From Verticillium longisporum (Eukaryota; Ascomycota; Sordariomycetes; Glomerellales; Plectosphaerellaceae): DNA of 64,000 nucleotides. The notes beneath the pieces are model-generated. The model was not told the origin of the DNA and did not search any database. It saw nothing but the letters and a program-made list of their open reading frames with translations. The stretch is taken from positions 1,922,001 through 1,986,000 of the forward strand of contig JAETXT010000003.1 in the NCBI GenBank assembly GCA_019188255.1. Direction: 5' to 3'. Each line of letters opens with the position of its first letter. Positions within the stretch are counted from its first letter, which is position 1. Made by a program: the position numbers and the translations under genes. Positions 55,785 through 64,000 of the stretch are shown here, one piece after another.

Positions 55785-58367
55785 ATGTCTCAACGCACCC
55801 TTTTTCGCGACCTGCAATGTCGAAACATTCTTGTCTGCCAGTCGTGCCTCTCAACCTTGGCAAAGCCCGTTCCTGTGACCTGGCAGACCCGACAGAATAG
55901 CTCACAAGCAGCCCAGCGCCACCGAATACAAACCCAAGGACGTCGCAACCCTCGAGCCTCCGCAGGAACACCAACACAGAACTCCTTCTCGCTACCGATA
56001 GGCAATAATGGACAGGCTGGTCACTCGGGAGGTGCTGCTGCCGCCGCGCTCCTCCGGCAGCTTCTGAACAAGGAAAAGGAGGCGACGATGCGATTTTTCG
56101 ACAAGGATGAAAAGGGGGCCATCACCGAACTCCCCAACGACGACGCCTTCTCCGATGCTCTCAACGGCAAAGGCGAACTGGAGAAGGAGTTCAAGCTCGA
56201 CCTCGCATCTGACATGCGGCAGCTTCTGGGCGCTTTGAAGCAGGATGGAAGCTTAAAGAAGCTGGGCATTGATGACCCCGACGCCGTGGCGAAAGATCTC
56301 GAAGCACAGCTGGGCAATCTCGACGATACTGAAGGTCTCGGGGAACGATTCGACGAATACATCAAGGAGTTGGAGGACAAACTGGAAGCGCAAGGGCTTC
56401 GGATGGACCGCCTGACGAACATGGACGACGACGACTTTGAGAATGATTTTGAATTCTTGGATCAACCAATCGCAAAGCCCAAGACGCGCCGCCCAGTACC
56501 ACAAATCCCGACCGAAATGTGGACCTACAACCAAAGAAGACGGCTCAGTCGCCTCAACGCCATTCTCGAGCGTGTCGACAAGCAGCTCCGGCTGCGTGAG
56601 GCGATTACGGCCAAGACGGTGCAGTCAGTCTGGAAGGCATACAATCTGGCTCGGCAAACACTCGCCAAAGGTTGGGCCAATGTTCCGCAGGAGGTGTGGG
56701 ATCTGCTCTGGGCCATCTTGTCCGTGGAGGACGCTGTCAACCCCAGTCGTTTCGCCTTCCTGTCTCTGCTAGCGCGGGATATGAGCGAAGCGAAAGTTGC
56801 TCTGAATCCGTCGCAGGAGTTGATCACGATGGAGGCGCTTTTCGTAGACGGTTTCGAGGCGAAGGCGATCGACAACTGGAAAAGATGCATGTCGACACTC
56901 GGCGACAGCGGGTCTGACACGTTCCAGGAGTTTTGGGAACTGGGCGTCCGCATGTCCTGTCAGGCAGAAGACCTCGTGCAGGCAGAGAGGGCGATCAACA
57001 AGCTCCTCGAGCGACAGCTGGACCCTCGTATCCTCATGCCCTATATCCGGACTTGCGCGGCGCAGCCAACAGATGAGATGCAAGAGAAGGCCTGGAACGC
57101 ATATCGACGAATGAGAGACCTCCTCGGGGAATCTATGGGATTGGAGGACTACGACCAAGTGATTGCCTTTTTCCTGACGACGAACCAGACCGAACGTGCC
57201 CTGTTCGCGTTTGTCGACATGATGACCTCAGGCACCGTTGATCTCCGCGGCGTCACGCAGCTGCCGTCCAGCATTGGCAACAAGTTCTTCTTCGGCAAGT
57301 GGCTCAAGCGGCTGATCGGTGCGGGCGACTTGGATGGTGCCCACAGCGTCTTCCAATTCATGTGTTCCCGAGGCATCCAGCCTGCGAGCATACAGATCAA
57401 CGGCCTGATCGGCGCATGGCAGCGAAGCGGCGGCGCAGACGATCTGCAAAAGGCCGACAAGCTCGCATGGGACATGGTCAGGGCGCGCATCCGCTTTGTC
57501 GACGCCCGCAGGCGCCTCGCGGGGCTGGAGGGCGGCGCGTACACGAAGGACGCCAAGACGAGCAGCATCCACGAGGCCGACCCAATGCCCAAGGCGACCC
57601 TGGAGACGTTTTCGCTGCTGGCGGAGAACTACCGGGTGCGCAGGCTGCAGAAGCCCATGGAGGACCTCTGGGTTGCCTTTAGAGAGGCCGAGATCAGCCC
57701 CGACGCGTTCATGCTGAACCAGCTCATGGAATCCCACTCGCAGTTCGGGGACATTGACGAGGCGCAGGAACTGTACCGATCGCTCGTGCACGAGCGCGGC
57801 GTCAAGCCGGATCCGTACACCTTTATGGCCTTGTGGAAGATGATTGGCGTCAACAGGCTGCAGATTCTCTCCGAGGACCGCGCGGCTGGGGAGATTCGGC
57901 TCACGCGAGAGACGTTTGCCGAGACGGTCCGTTTCGCGCACGTCTTCAAGGGCCAGAGCCTCGACGGGCAGCTGGCGCGCAAGATGCTCCACACGTTCCG
58001 CCGGCTGAAGGACAACCTGGGCCTCGTTGTGGCGATGCGTGCGCTCCGGGGCGTGTTTGGCTATGTCCCGCCCGAGGTTCTGGGCCTCGAGATGGTCATT
58101 GGAACGACCAACCTCGCGTGGGACACGGCGACGGCACGGCAGAAGCTGCGACTCGCGAAGCGCAAGATCGACAAGTGGGTCGAGGACAGGCAGAAGCAGC
58201 TTGGCAGACCGGTGCGGACGCTCGACGAGATGACGCCCGAAGAGCGGGGGCAGGAGATGATGGAGTACCTAGAGAGCGAGTATCTGCCTGCGGCACGAAA
58301 CGTCGAGGCCGATCTCGCCGATGTCGCTCGTGAGATGGGCGTGTACGATATTGTAAAAAACCACTAG
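55785..58367 (+). CDS. mitochondrial pentatricopeptide-repeat protein
   Basis: Single-exon gene of 860 residues. The start is the ATG at 55785 (MSQRTLFRDLQCRNILVCQS); the frame extends upstream only through a TTG. The N-terminus is Arg/Ser-rich and basic with few acidic residues (TWQTRQNSSQAAQRHRIQTQ), consistent with a mitochondrial presequence. After a Leu/Asp-rich region come helical PPR-type repeats, such as DYDQVIAFFLTTNQTERALF, GDLDGAHSVFQFMCSRGIQP, SPDAFMLNQLMESHSQFGDI and DEAQELYRSLVHERGVKPDP. PPR proteins bind organellar RNA; fungal examples such as CYA-5 act in mitochondrial translation. Which RNA this one serves cannot be told. Convergent with the G-patch gene (143 bp). Confidence 0.85.
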   Translation: MSQRTLFRDLQCRNILVCQSCLSTLAKPVPVTWQTRQNSSQAAQRHRIQTQGRRNPRASAGTPTQNSFSLPIGNNGQAGHSGGAAAAALLRQLLNKEKEATMRFFDKDEKGAITELPNDDAFSDALNGKGELEKEFKLDLASDMRQLLGALKQDGSLKKLGIDDPDAVAKDLEAQLGNLDDTEGLGERFDEYIKELEDKLEAQGLRMDRLTNMDDDDFENDFEFLDQPIAKPKTRRPVPQIPTEMWTYNQRRRLSRLNAILERVDKQLRLREAITAKTVQSVWKAYNLARQTLAKGWANVPQEVWDLLWAILSVEDAVNPSRFAFLSLLARDMSEAKVALNPSQELITMEALFVDGFEAKAIDNWKRCMSTLGDSGSDTFQEFWELGVRMSCQAEDLVQAERAINKLLERQLDPRILMPYIRTCAAQPTDEMQEKAWNAYRRMRDLLGESMGLEDYDQVIAFFLTTNQTERALFAFVDMMTSGTVDLRGVTQLPSSIGNKFFFGKWLKRLIGAGDLDGAHSVFQFMCSRGIQPASIQINGLIGAWQRSGGADDLQKADKLAWDMVRARIRFVDARRRLAGLEGGAYTKDAKTSSIHEADPMPKATLETFSLLAENYRVRRLQKPMEDLWVAFREAEISPDAFMLNQLMESHSQFGDIDEAQELYRSLVHERGVKPDPYTFMALWKMIGVNRLQILSEDRAAGEIRLTRETFAETVRFAHVFKGQSLDGQLARKMLHTFRRLKDNLGLVVAMRALRGVFGYVPPEVLGLEMVIGTTNLAWDTATARQKLRLAKRKIDKWVEDRQKQLGRPVRTLDEMTPEERGQEMMEYLESEYLPAARNVEADLADVAREMGVYDIVKNH

Positions 58368-58510
58368 GCCGAAGGGCAGAGCCCCGGCCGTCCTGTACCA
58401 TCTCCAAAGATATACCATACTCAGCATAGAGAAGAAGGGAAGGCGTCGCGGGAGCACGTCATGTATTGATACGAGAATTCAAAGAGAAACTTTCCTCGGA
58501 ATTTTGCTGT

Positions 58511-59476
58511 CTAATCGTGGTCTTCTTCCGTCAGCCCAGGACAGCCGTCCATGGTCTCGTCGGGGTATTTGAATTTGCACCAGAAGCAGTAGTTGAACTC
58601 GTCCCTCATGTAGGCCACCAGCCGCTTCAGCCTTTCCGGGGGCTCGAGCATCCTGAACTCGTCCAACTCCGGGTCCTCCTCGTCGAGGTCGTCGGCCACC
58701 TCGTAGACCGTCGTCTTGCCCTTGCCCAGCGCCCTCTTGTCATCCTCGTCCTCGTCCTCGTCCTCATACGTCGGCAGTCGTGACAAGCTCTGTTCCAGAT
58801 CATGCCGCATCCTGCGGTCCCTCTCCCTCTCCTCCCGCTGTCGCGCGAGCCCGCGCCACAAGACGTTGACAGCCTTCAACGGCCTCGCCTTGATCCTGCG
58901 GCGCCCGCCCTCCTCCTGCGTCACCTCAGCCTCCGCCTCCTCCGCCATGCCCTCGAGGATCCTCTGGGCGCTCGCCACCATCCTCTCAACCCTCTCAGCC
59001 TCCCTCTCCCTCGCAATGCGATCACGATACTCCCCCGGCTCCTCGACCCTAACCCTCTTCCTCCTCTCAGCCTCCTCCCCCGCCGCCGCCTCCTCCGCCT
59101 CGCGCGCCCGCCGCCTCTTCTCGCTCTCCATGCCGATCCCCCCGCGGTCCTCCTTGACGGCAATGGCAATGGGCTCCCGCGCAGCGCCCTCGCCGCCCGG
59201 CGCCCCGAGCGCGCCGCCGGGCCGGAACCCCATGCGCGCCATCATGGCGAGGCCCTTGCTCGTCTGGTGCGTCGGCGCGTCGAGGATGGACGTCTGCAGG
59301 GCGGCGTCGCGGCGGGCGTCATCCTCGGCGGCGCGCTCGGCCTTGGACTTTTGCCGCGCGCGCAGCTCCGACTGGCGCTGCTGCTCCTTGCGGCGCTGGA
59401 GCGAGGTCGGCGCCGGGGTGGAGGCTGGGGCGTCAGGGATGATCATGGACATGTAGTCCTCTTCCGAGTCTGACAT
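58511..59476 (-). CDS. G-patch domain protein, GPATCH11-like
   Basis: The ATG at 59476 gives MSDSEEDYMSMIIPDAPAST and 321 residues in one exon. A charged coiled stretch (RRKEQQRQSELRARQKSKAE) is followed by a G-patch at about residues 70-115: SKGLAMMARMGFRPGGALGA, then EPIAIAVKEDRGGIGMESEK. Next come Arg/Glu-rich helices, an acidic DEDEDEDD block and a C-terminal domain with LVAYMRDEFNYCFWCKFKYP and DETMDGCPGLTEEDHD, as in GPATCH11/CCDC75. That tail contains a CxxC plus Cys. G-patch proteins activate DEAH helicases in RNA processing; the partner here is unknown. Confidence 0.87.
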   Translation of the reverse strand: MSDSEEDYMSMIIPDAPASTPAPTSLQRRKEQQRQSELRARQKSKAERAAEDDARRDAALQTSILDAPTHQTSKGLAMMARMGFRPGGALGAPGGEGAAREPIAIAVKEDRGGIGMESEKRRRAREAEEAAAGEEAERRKRVRVEEPGEYRDRIAREREAERVERMVASAQRILEGMAEEAEAEVTQEEGGRRRIKARPLKAVNVLWRGLARQREERERDRRMRHDLEQSLSRLPTYEDEDEDEDDKRALGKGKTTVYEVADDLDEEDPELDEFRMLEPPERLKRLVAYMRDEFNYCFWCKFKYPDETMDGCPGLTEEDHD

Positions 59477-60187
59477 GGCGGGGGGCGTGGGGGCGGTGAT
59501 TGGTTTCGGTCTGTCGAAGAGGCCGTGCGCCACGAGTCTGATTGATGGGAAATATGAGGCGACAGTGGGAATAGAGGTGGTGGTGGTGTTTGTTCTGAGT
59601 TGGGATCAGAGTGAGGCAGGTGAGGACCAAGCTTGGCTCATCAGATTTTGGCAGGTGCGATACAGTGAATTTAGTGGCAGTGACGTTGGGCGGGGCCGCT
59701 GTGGGGCCGACTGCCGCCTGCCGGGTCCGGCGGTTGCAGGTCTGTCAGGATAGATTGTGTGTTTACGAGACTACATGACCATCTTATTTAGACGCAGGAC
59801 ATTTCGCCATGTCCATTCCAGCATGTCCACTCCAGCTGTCATTCTGTATGAGGATACTGACTACATTCATGTTACAGCCCGGCAGAGATCACCTAAGTGT
59901 ACACCACATGTCACAATCATGACGGCCCTCCATAGTAATGAGTAATTACGATTTGAAGACGGCTGCGCTGCAATCCATCTTGAGACAAGAACAATACTAG
60001 GGGTATAAACGACCGTGGGTCAATCCTATATATCACCCGTCCAGGCCACCAGGCCATGGTCAAACGCCAGCTACCCGGCCGAAAGACGACCATCCCAACC
60101 AAGTAAGCCACAGAACACGACAGAACAAACGCCAACAAGCTGATTAAAAAAAAAAAAAGAAAATGAAACGACAGATCAACACCGGAC
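59477..60187. other. spacer between the G-patch gene and the membrane-protein gene
   Basis: Upstream of the G-patch gene and downstream of the 60188-61630 gene. No gene was recognised. A 12-base A-run lies near 60147. Confidence 0.6.
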
Positions 60188-61630
60188 TCATACCCGCCCC
60201 GGCGTCCTCGGCACAAAAGGATCCCCCCTCCGCACATCCCCCAACTGCGCCTCCTCCATGAGCTCCGTAAATGTCGTGGCAGACGTGTTCCGCTTGGCCC
60301 TCGGCGGCAGCAACCCCCCGGGCATCAACCTGTCTCCGTTGCCGCCGCCGACAGTGCCCGGGTCGGCAAATATGTTGATGCACTCGCCGCTCGGCTCTCG
60401 CTGCAGCCGCGGCGTCACGGGCACCGCAGGCTCCGTGGGCGTCGTAGCCAGCACGGCCGCCACGCGGGCCGCGGGGCCTCGCGCCCACGCGCTGCCTGTC
60501 TGGATGACCGGGCGCTGCTGGTTGCGCATCGTGCGGATGGGCGGAATGTGCAGCGCGGCGCGCGGGTCGGACGTTGTCATGGTGGCATTGGAGAGGGTGC
60601 GGGCCGGGATGCGCGGGGGCGAGCGCGGGTTCGCAACCATGGCGGTGGCGCCGCCGCTGCCGCTCGGCGCGTCACGGCGAAAGAGAGCCGAGAGGCGCTG
60701 CGAGGCGCGTTTTGCTGTTGTCGTGTTGTTTGCTCCTGCTGTCGAGGGCGTCTTGAGGATAAAGTCGGTGCGCAGCGCCGGGGCGTCGTAGGGGATCGGC
60801 TCGGAACTGAAGATGCCAAAGGACGAGGTGGAGGAGGCGGCGCGGCGGAGGGCGGAGTGTTTCTTCTCCGAGGAAAAGGGGCGCGACGACGACGAGGGGC
60901 TTGCGCGGCTGTGGTTGCGGCGCCGGCGAGAGAGGCACATGAAGACGCCGGCGGCTACACCGATGAGCACAAGCACGCCGCCGAGGACGCCGACTACAAC
61001 GCCTGCTGTTGGGAAGGATTTTTTGTCGTCCTCTGACGAATTGTTGTTGTCCTGCTGCTGCTCTTCAGCACCGGCGGTGGGCGTTGTCGTTGATGATGAT
61101 GTTGCCGTAGCTGATGTAGCCGTAGGCTCGGGCGTCGAGGTGATGATGCTCGGTGAGGGCAGCGTCGATGTCGGCGCTACTGTGGTGGATGATATTTCCG
61201 AAGCCGGTCGCTCTGATGGCCTCTCTGACTGATTCTCGTCCATGTCGCACTGGCCGTCGCTGTTGCAGGTGAAGCCGAAGGGGCAGCAATTATCGCCGCA
61301 CTTGGGCAGCTCTGCCCGCAGTGCCGTCGTCTTGAGAGGTGCGTTGGGGAAATTGGCTGGATTTTGCGCGGCAACGTTGCATTGGATGGGCATGATCCGG
61401 TTACAGGTGGCTGCCGGACAGCACAGCACTGTTGATCCACCGGCGAGGTAGATGCATGTGTCGCCCGTCTTGCAGCAAAGTCCATCGTCGACGCCGCTCG
61501 AGCACTGGAAGAGGTTCTTGCCACCGCACACTGCTTGGTCGTCGCGTTGGAAGATGGATGGAATGGATGCTGCCTTTGCGGAAGCGAGCAGGCACGCAAG
61601 GAAGACTGTTCGAGTTCGTATCCTCGCCAT
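60188..61630 (-). CDS. single-pass membrane protein with Cys-rich ectodomain, possible cell-surface sensor
   Basis: Starts at the ATG at 61630 (MARIRTRTVFLACLLASAKA), a clear signal peptide; the frame extends upstream without an ATG. It has 480 residues and no intron. The ectodomain (~25-145) has about 14 cysteines in patterns such as LFQCSSGVDDGLCCKTGDTC, STVLCCPAATCNRIMPIQC and CGDNCCPFGFTCNSDGQCD. A long Ser/Thr stalk follows, likely O-mannosylated. One membrane segment (VVVGVLGGVLVLIGVAAGVF, ~218) is followed by a CLSRRRR stop-transfer and a ~240-residue Ser/Arg-rich cytosolic tail. The layout resembles fungal Mid2/Wsc-like wall sensors, but the Cys pattern is not a WSC domain. Function is inferred. 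Confidence 0.8.
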   Translation of the reverse strand: MARIRTRTVFLACLLASAKAASIPSIFQRDDQAVCGGKNLFQCSSGVDDGLCCKTGDTCIYLAGGSTVLCCPAATCNRIMPIQCNVAAQNPANFPNAPLKTTALRAELPKCGDNCCPFGFTCNSDGQCDMDENQSERPSERPASEISSTTVAPTSTLPSPSIITSTPEPTATSATATSSSTTTPTAGAEEQQQDNNNSSEDDKKSFPTAGVVVGVLGGVLVLIGVAAGVFMCLSRRRRNHSRASPSSSSRPFSSEKKHSALRRAASSTSSFGIFSSEPIPYDAPALRTDFILKTPSTAGANNTTTAKRASQRLSALFRRDAPSGSGGATAMVANPRSPPRIPARTLSNATMTTSDPRAALHIPPIRTMRNQQRPVIQTGSAWARGPAARVAAVLATTPTEPAVPVTPRLQREPSGECINIFADPGTVGGGNGDRLMPGGLLPPRAKRNTSATTFTELMEEAQLGDVRRGDPFVPRTPGRV

Positions 61631-64000
61631 GATGGAGGTTTTGGTGTTGTAGATGTGTAGCGTGTTTTCGGGGAGAGACGCCCGTCTCTGGTATAGAAAG
61701 GAAAGCCGATCTTGCTGTCGCCGTTTAAGGTGTACACCGTTGGGTAGAGCGTCTAATCGAAGAGAGTCACGCAGTGATGAGTGTATGATGTTCAAGAGTC
61801 AACCTGCAAAGTGTATGAAATGGATCAGGTATGCGGCCACAAACAAGGGGCGGTTCGAGAATATGACAGATCAGGAAAGATATTCGTCAAGGTGCCGGTC
61901 AGTTACAAAGACTTTGTTCGGGAACAGCACCAGAGGACAAGAAAGAGGAAGAAGACAAAAAAAAAAAAAAAACAAGAGACAGTCTCGTCGGTAGGGCTGG
62001 CACGAAGTGAGTGGGCTGGTGTCAGAACAAAAGGGACGACACACGACGAAGCAGGCGCCTGCGTTTCCCTTGGCGCGATCAAAGAAATGCGCATCGGATG
62101 ACGATGGCATTTCCCTCTCACCATGCGACAGTCGATGGCCCTCGAGTTCTGATCTCATCAGGCAGCCAGTCGGTCGAGCATGCCCAGACCACACACACAA
62201 ATGTGCTCGCCATGGTGCCAGATTTGGATGCGTTTCTCTTTTCCATGGGTCCATAGGCCGCCGTCGTCGGTTGCAGCGCTGACGGCTCGGAAACAGCGGC
62301 GGCTTCGTACAGGCTGCAGGGCCCGATCGAGGAAAGAGGGTCGCAGGCAAAGGCCCGCTGACGGCCAACCAAGGACCATGTCGGCGGCAGCGCGGTAACC
62401 TGGGGGCGCAGAAGAGGATGGTAGCACGACTGGCTCGTCAGGGTTCCCTTGGGGACCACCAGAAACAAGCGGCAGACTGACGATGGCCAAGCTGTCGTTT
62501 GGGGGGGGAGCAATCACCAGGCCCAGCGAGGTAAACTCAGGCTCGCATCATCGGCAGGGCAAGCCAAACATCGTCTTGGGGCGTGAGGCCTCTGGGGAAG
62601 CAGCAATGTGCGATCGCAGGGCCGGGGCAGTGCAGGTCTGGAAAGGTCTCGGGCCGCGAGAAATGAGAGGATGTCGTGAAGCGCCGGGCCTTTGTCGTCG
62701 CCACCACTGGCCATTCCCCAGCAGGCAGACCTCATTGAGAGGCCACGGTGAGACGAGGTCCTTTTCGTGGCAAGCGCTTGAGTGGTTGAAAGAGGCACTG
62801 AGTGGATGGCAGTACGGAGTCACCAGGGGCAGGGCTGGCGTTTCGGTTGTTCAAAGGAGGTTGTTCTTGGTTGCTCATGTTGAGGTCTGTAGCCGCGCAG
62901 TCGAAACGCGCGCGCTTGATTCGTTCAGGGCGCCCCGAATTAGATGCGCCCCGCTTTTGCCGGTGCCGTCGGGCTGCGCTGGGGACGACGCTCTTGCCGG
63001 GCGCTGGGGATGCTCTTGCCGGGCGCTGTGGACGCTCTTGCCTACCTTAGGGCCGGCATTGTGGGGCTCAAGCCGATCATGTTCCGTGGAAAAATGCCTG
63101 ATGAGGCAGCCAGTTGGGCTCTGGCACCTGACCTGCCTGACCTGACTGTGACTGGCCTGCCAGGAAAAGACGGAAAGACGGAAAGTCCCGACAAAAAAGA
63201 CAAGCCTCGGCTAAAGCCACACCGCTCATCGCCCCAGCCACATACGAGTCTCGAAAGCACGCAATGGGAGGCCCAAACAGGAAACCAAAGCCTGTGCCAA
63301 GTTTTCTCCCCCAAAGAAAGAGTCACAAGACCATGCCCAGAGTTCACCGCAACAACGCAAACAATAGGCCGCTAGGTTATTCGTATCATTCTCACTCAGG
63401 CCCCTCACTCAGCGCACGCCCTCCCTGCGAACAGCAACAAACTCCAGCCCGCCCCGAACCCAACCGCCCCCAAGCAGCAGAGCAAGCGAGAGAGATAGAG
63501 AGAGAGAGAAAACGAGAGGCTCTCGGACAGAGCCACTCCACCACCACCACCCCGGGAGCAAATCACATGGCTGAACCGGCCTCGAACAAGGGCATTGTTC
63601 GACAGGGTCCTCGAGCCACTGTGCAACATACGCAACGACATTCGCTGGCCGCACAACCAGCCTAAGGGCCCTTAGCCTCCACCAGTCTGGGCTGCTACGT
63701 CGATCATCCTGGGACCTGGATTCACGTGGACCTTTTTCTTGCTCCCTCACGGCTCGGAAGCCTCATCTTGTCAAGGGGGAGGGGGGTGAATCAACGATTG
63801 ATTGCCTGATTCCCGTTCTTTTTTTTTTTCCCTTCCCCCTTGCCAGACATGAGGCAATTATCATAACGCTCGTGTGAGTCTCTGTGTCGTCCTCGAGAAA
63901 CCAGGGGGCCTGGCTGGCCGGCTGGATGGGGGCCCCTCGGGCGGTGAGGCGAGAGGACAGGTGACCTCGTCGGGAATCGAAGTGGGAGTCACGAAATGCG
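61631..64000. other. 2.4-kb right-end region without a supported gene
   Basis: The first part is probably the promoter and leader of the membrane-protein gene. The 220-codon frame at 62483-63145 has no family resemblance and covers a tandem repeat, so it is not called. There are AG-rich runs near 63490-63515 and a T-run near 63820. Confidence 0.55.
62987..63042. repeat. 2.5 copies of a 21-22 bp GCTCTTGCCGGGCGCTG repeat
   Basis: Units begin at 62987, 63008 and 63030 (partial), sharing GCTCTTGCC and GGGCGCTG. They lie in unassigned sequence. Confidence 0.85.

Noticed and set aside
62483..63145. 220-codon plus-strand frame at the right end
   Set aside because: Erratic composition, crosses a tandem repeat, and has no splice pair or recognisable domain.

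Overview
This window is nuclear DNA of a filamentous ascomycete (Pezizomycotina, most likely Sordariomycetes). The evidence is intron-split genes with short introns (about 49-130 bp, GT...AG, CTRAC branch sites), proteins closest to those of filamentous fungi (DUF1746/Dsc4, a fungal Npl4, an arginine-specific carbamoyl-phosphate synthase with a mitochondrial presequence) and long gene-poor spacers with CT-rich tracts and TAGGTACC-like motifs. I see no transposon, rRNA, tRNA, CRISPR array, virus or secondary-metabolite cluster. All family calls come from reading the translations; no database was searched.

Layout: 1-2870 is mostly empty, with a possible exon running off the left edge. 2871-6286(-) is a large fungal protein of unknown function. 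8106-9783(-) is a membrane protein with an alpha/beta-hydrolase fold that lacks the nucleophile serine. 11139-12434(-) and 14693-15714(+) are low-complexity fungal proteins. 16263-17990(-) is an eight-exon ubiquitin-conjugating enzyme with two E2 domains in tandem. It is divergent from RFC2 (19114-20465,+), which carries an in-frame stop. 20612-22171(-) is a coiled-coil protein divergent from the spliceosomal helicase BRR2 (22655-29356,+). Next come a PWWP/LEDGF-like chromatin reader (30745-32947,+), ORC3 (34136-36540,+), a small fungal protein (38999-39753,+), SEC66 (40538-41376,-) divergent from NPL4 (42114-44296,+), CPA2 (45199-49139,-), FRS2 (50124-51727,-), a Dsc4-like protein (53022-54128,+), RCL1 (54231-55439,-), a mitochondrial PPR protein (55785-58367,+), a GPATCH11-like G-patch protein (58511-59476,-) and a cysteine-rich membrane protein (60188-61630,-). 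The last 2.4 kb has no gene I can support.

The genes are mainly housekeeping: DNA replication (ORC3, RFC2), splicing (BRR2, G-patch protein), ribosome and translation (RCL1, FRS2, PPR protein) and ubiquitin/ER quality control (tandem E2, NPL4, Dsc4, SEC66). CPA2 and FRS2 both have perfect TGASTCA sites, consistent with shared cross-pathway (CPC1/Gcn4) control.

Two matters affect use of this sequence. At least five genes are broken by what look like undercalled C/G homopolymers, and reading frames close correctly if one C is added (NPL4 needs two; CPA2 needs two added or one removed). RFC2 has a C-to-T type stop that homopolymer error does not explain. The most interesting biology is the tandem E2.
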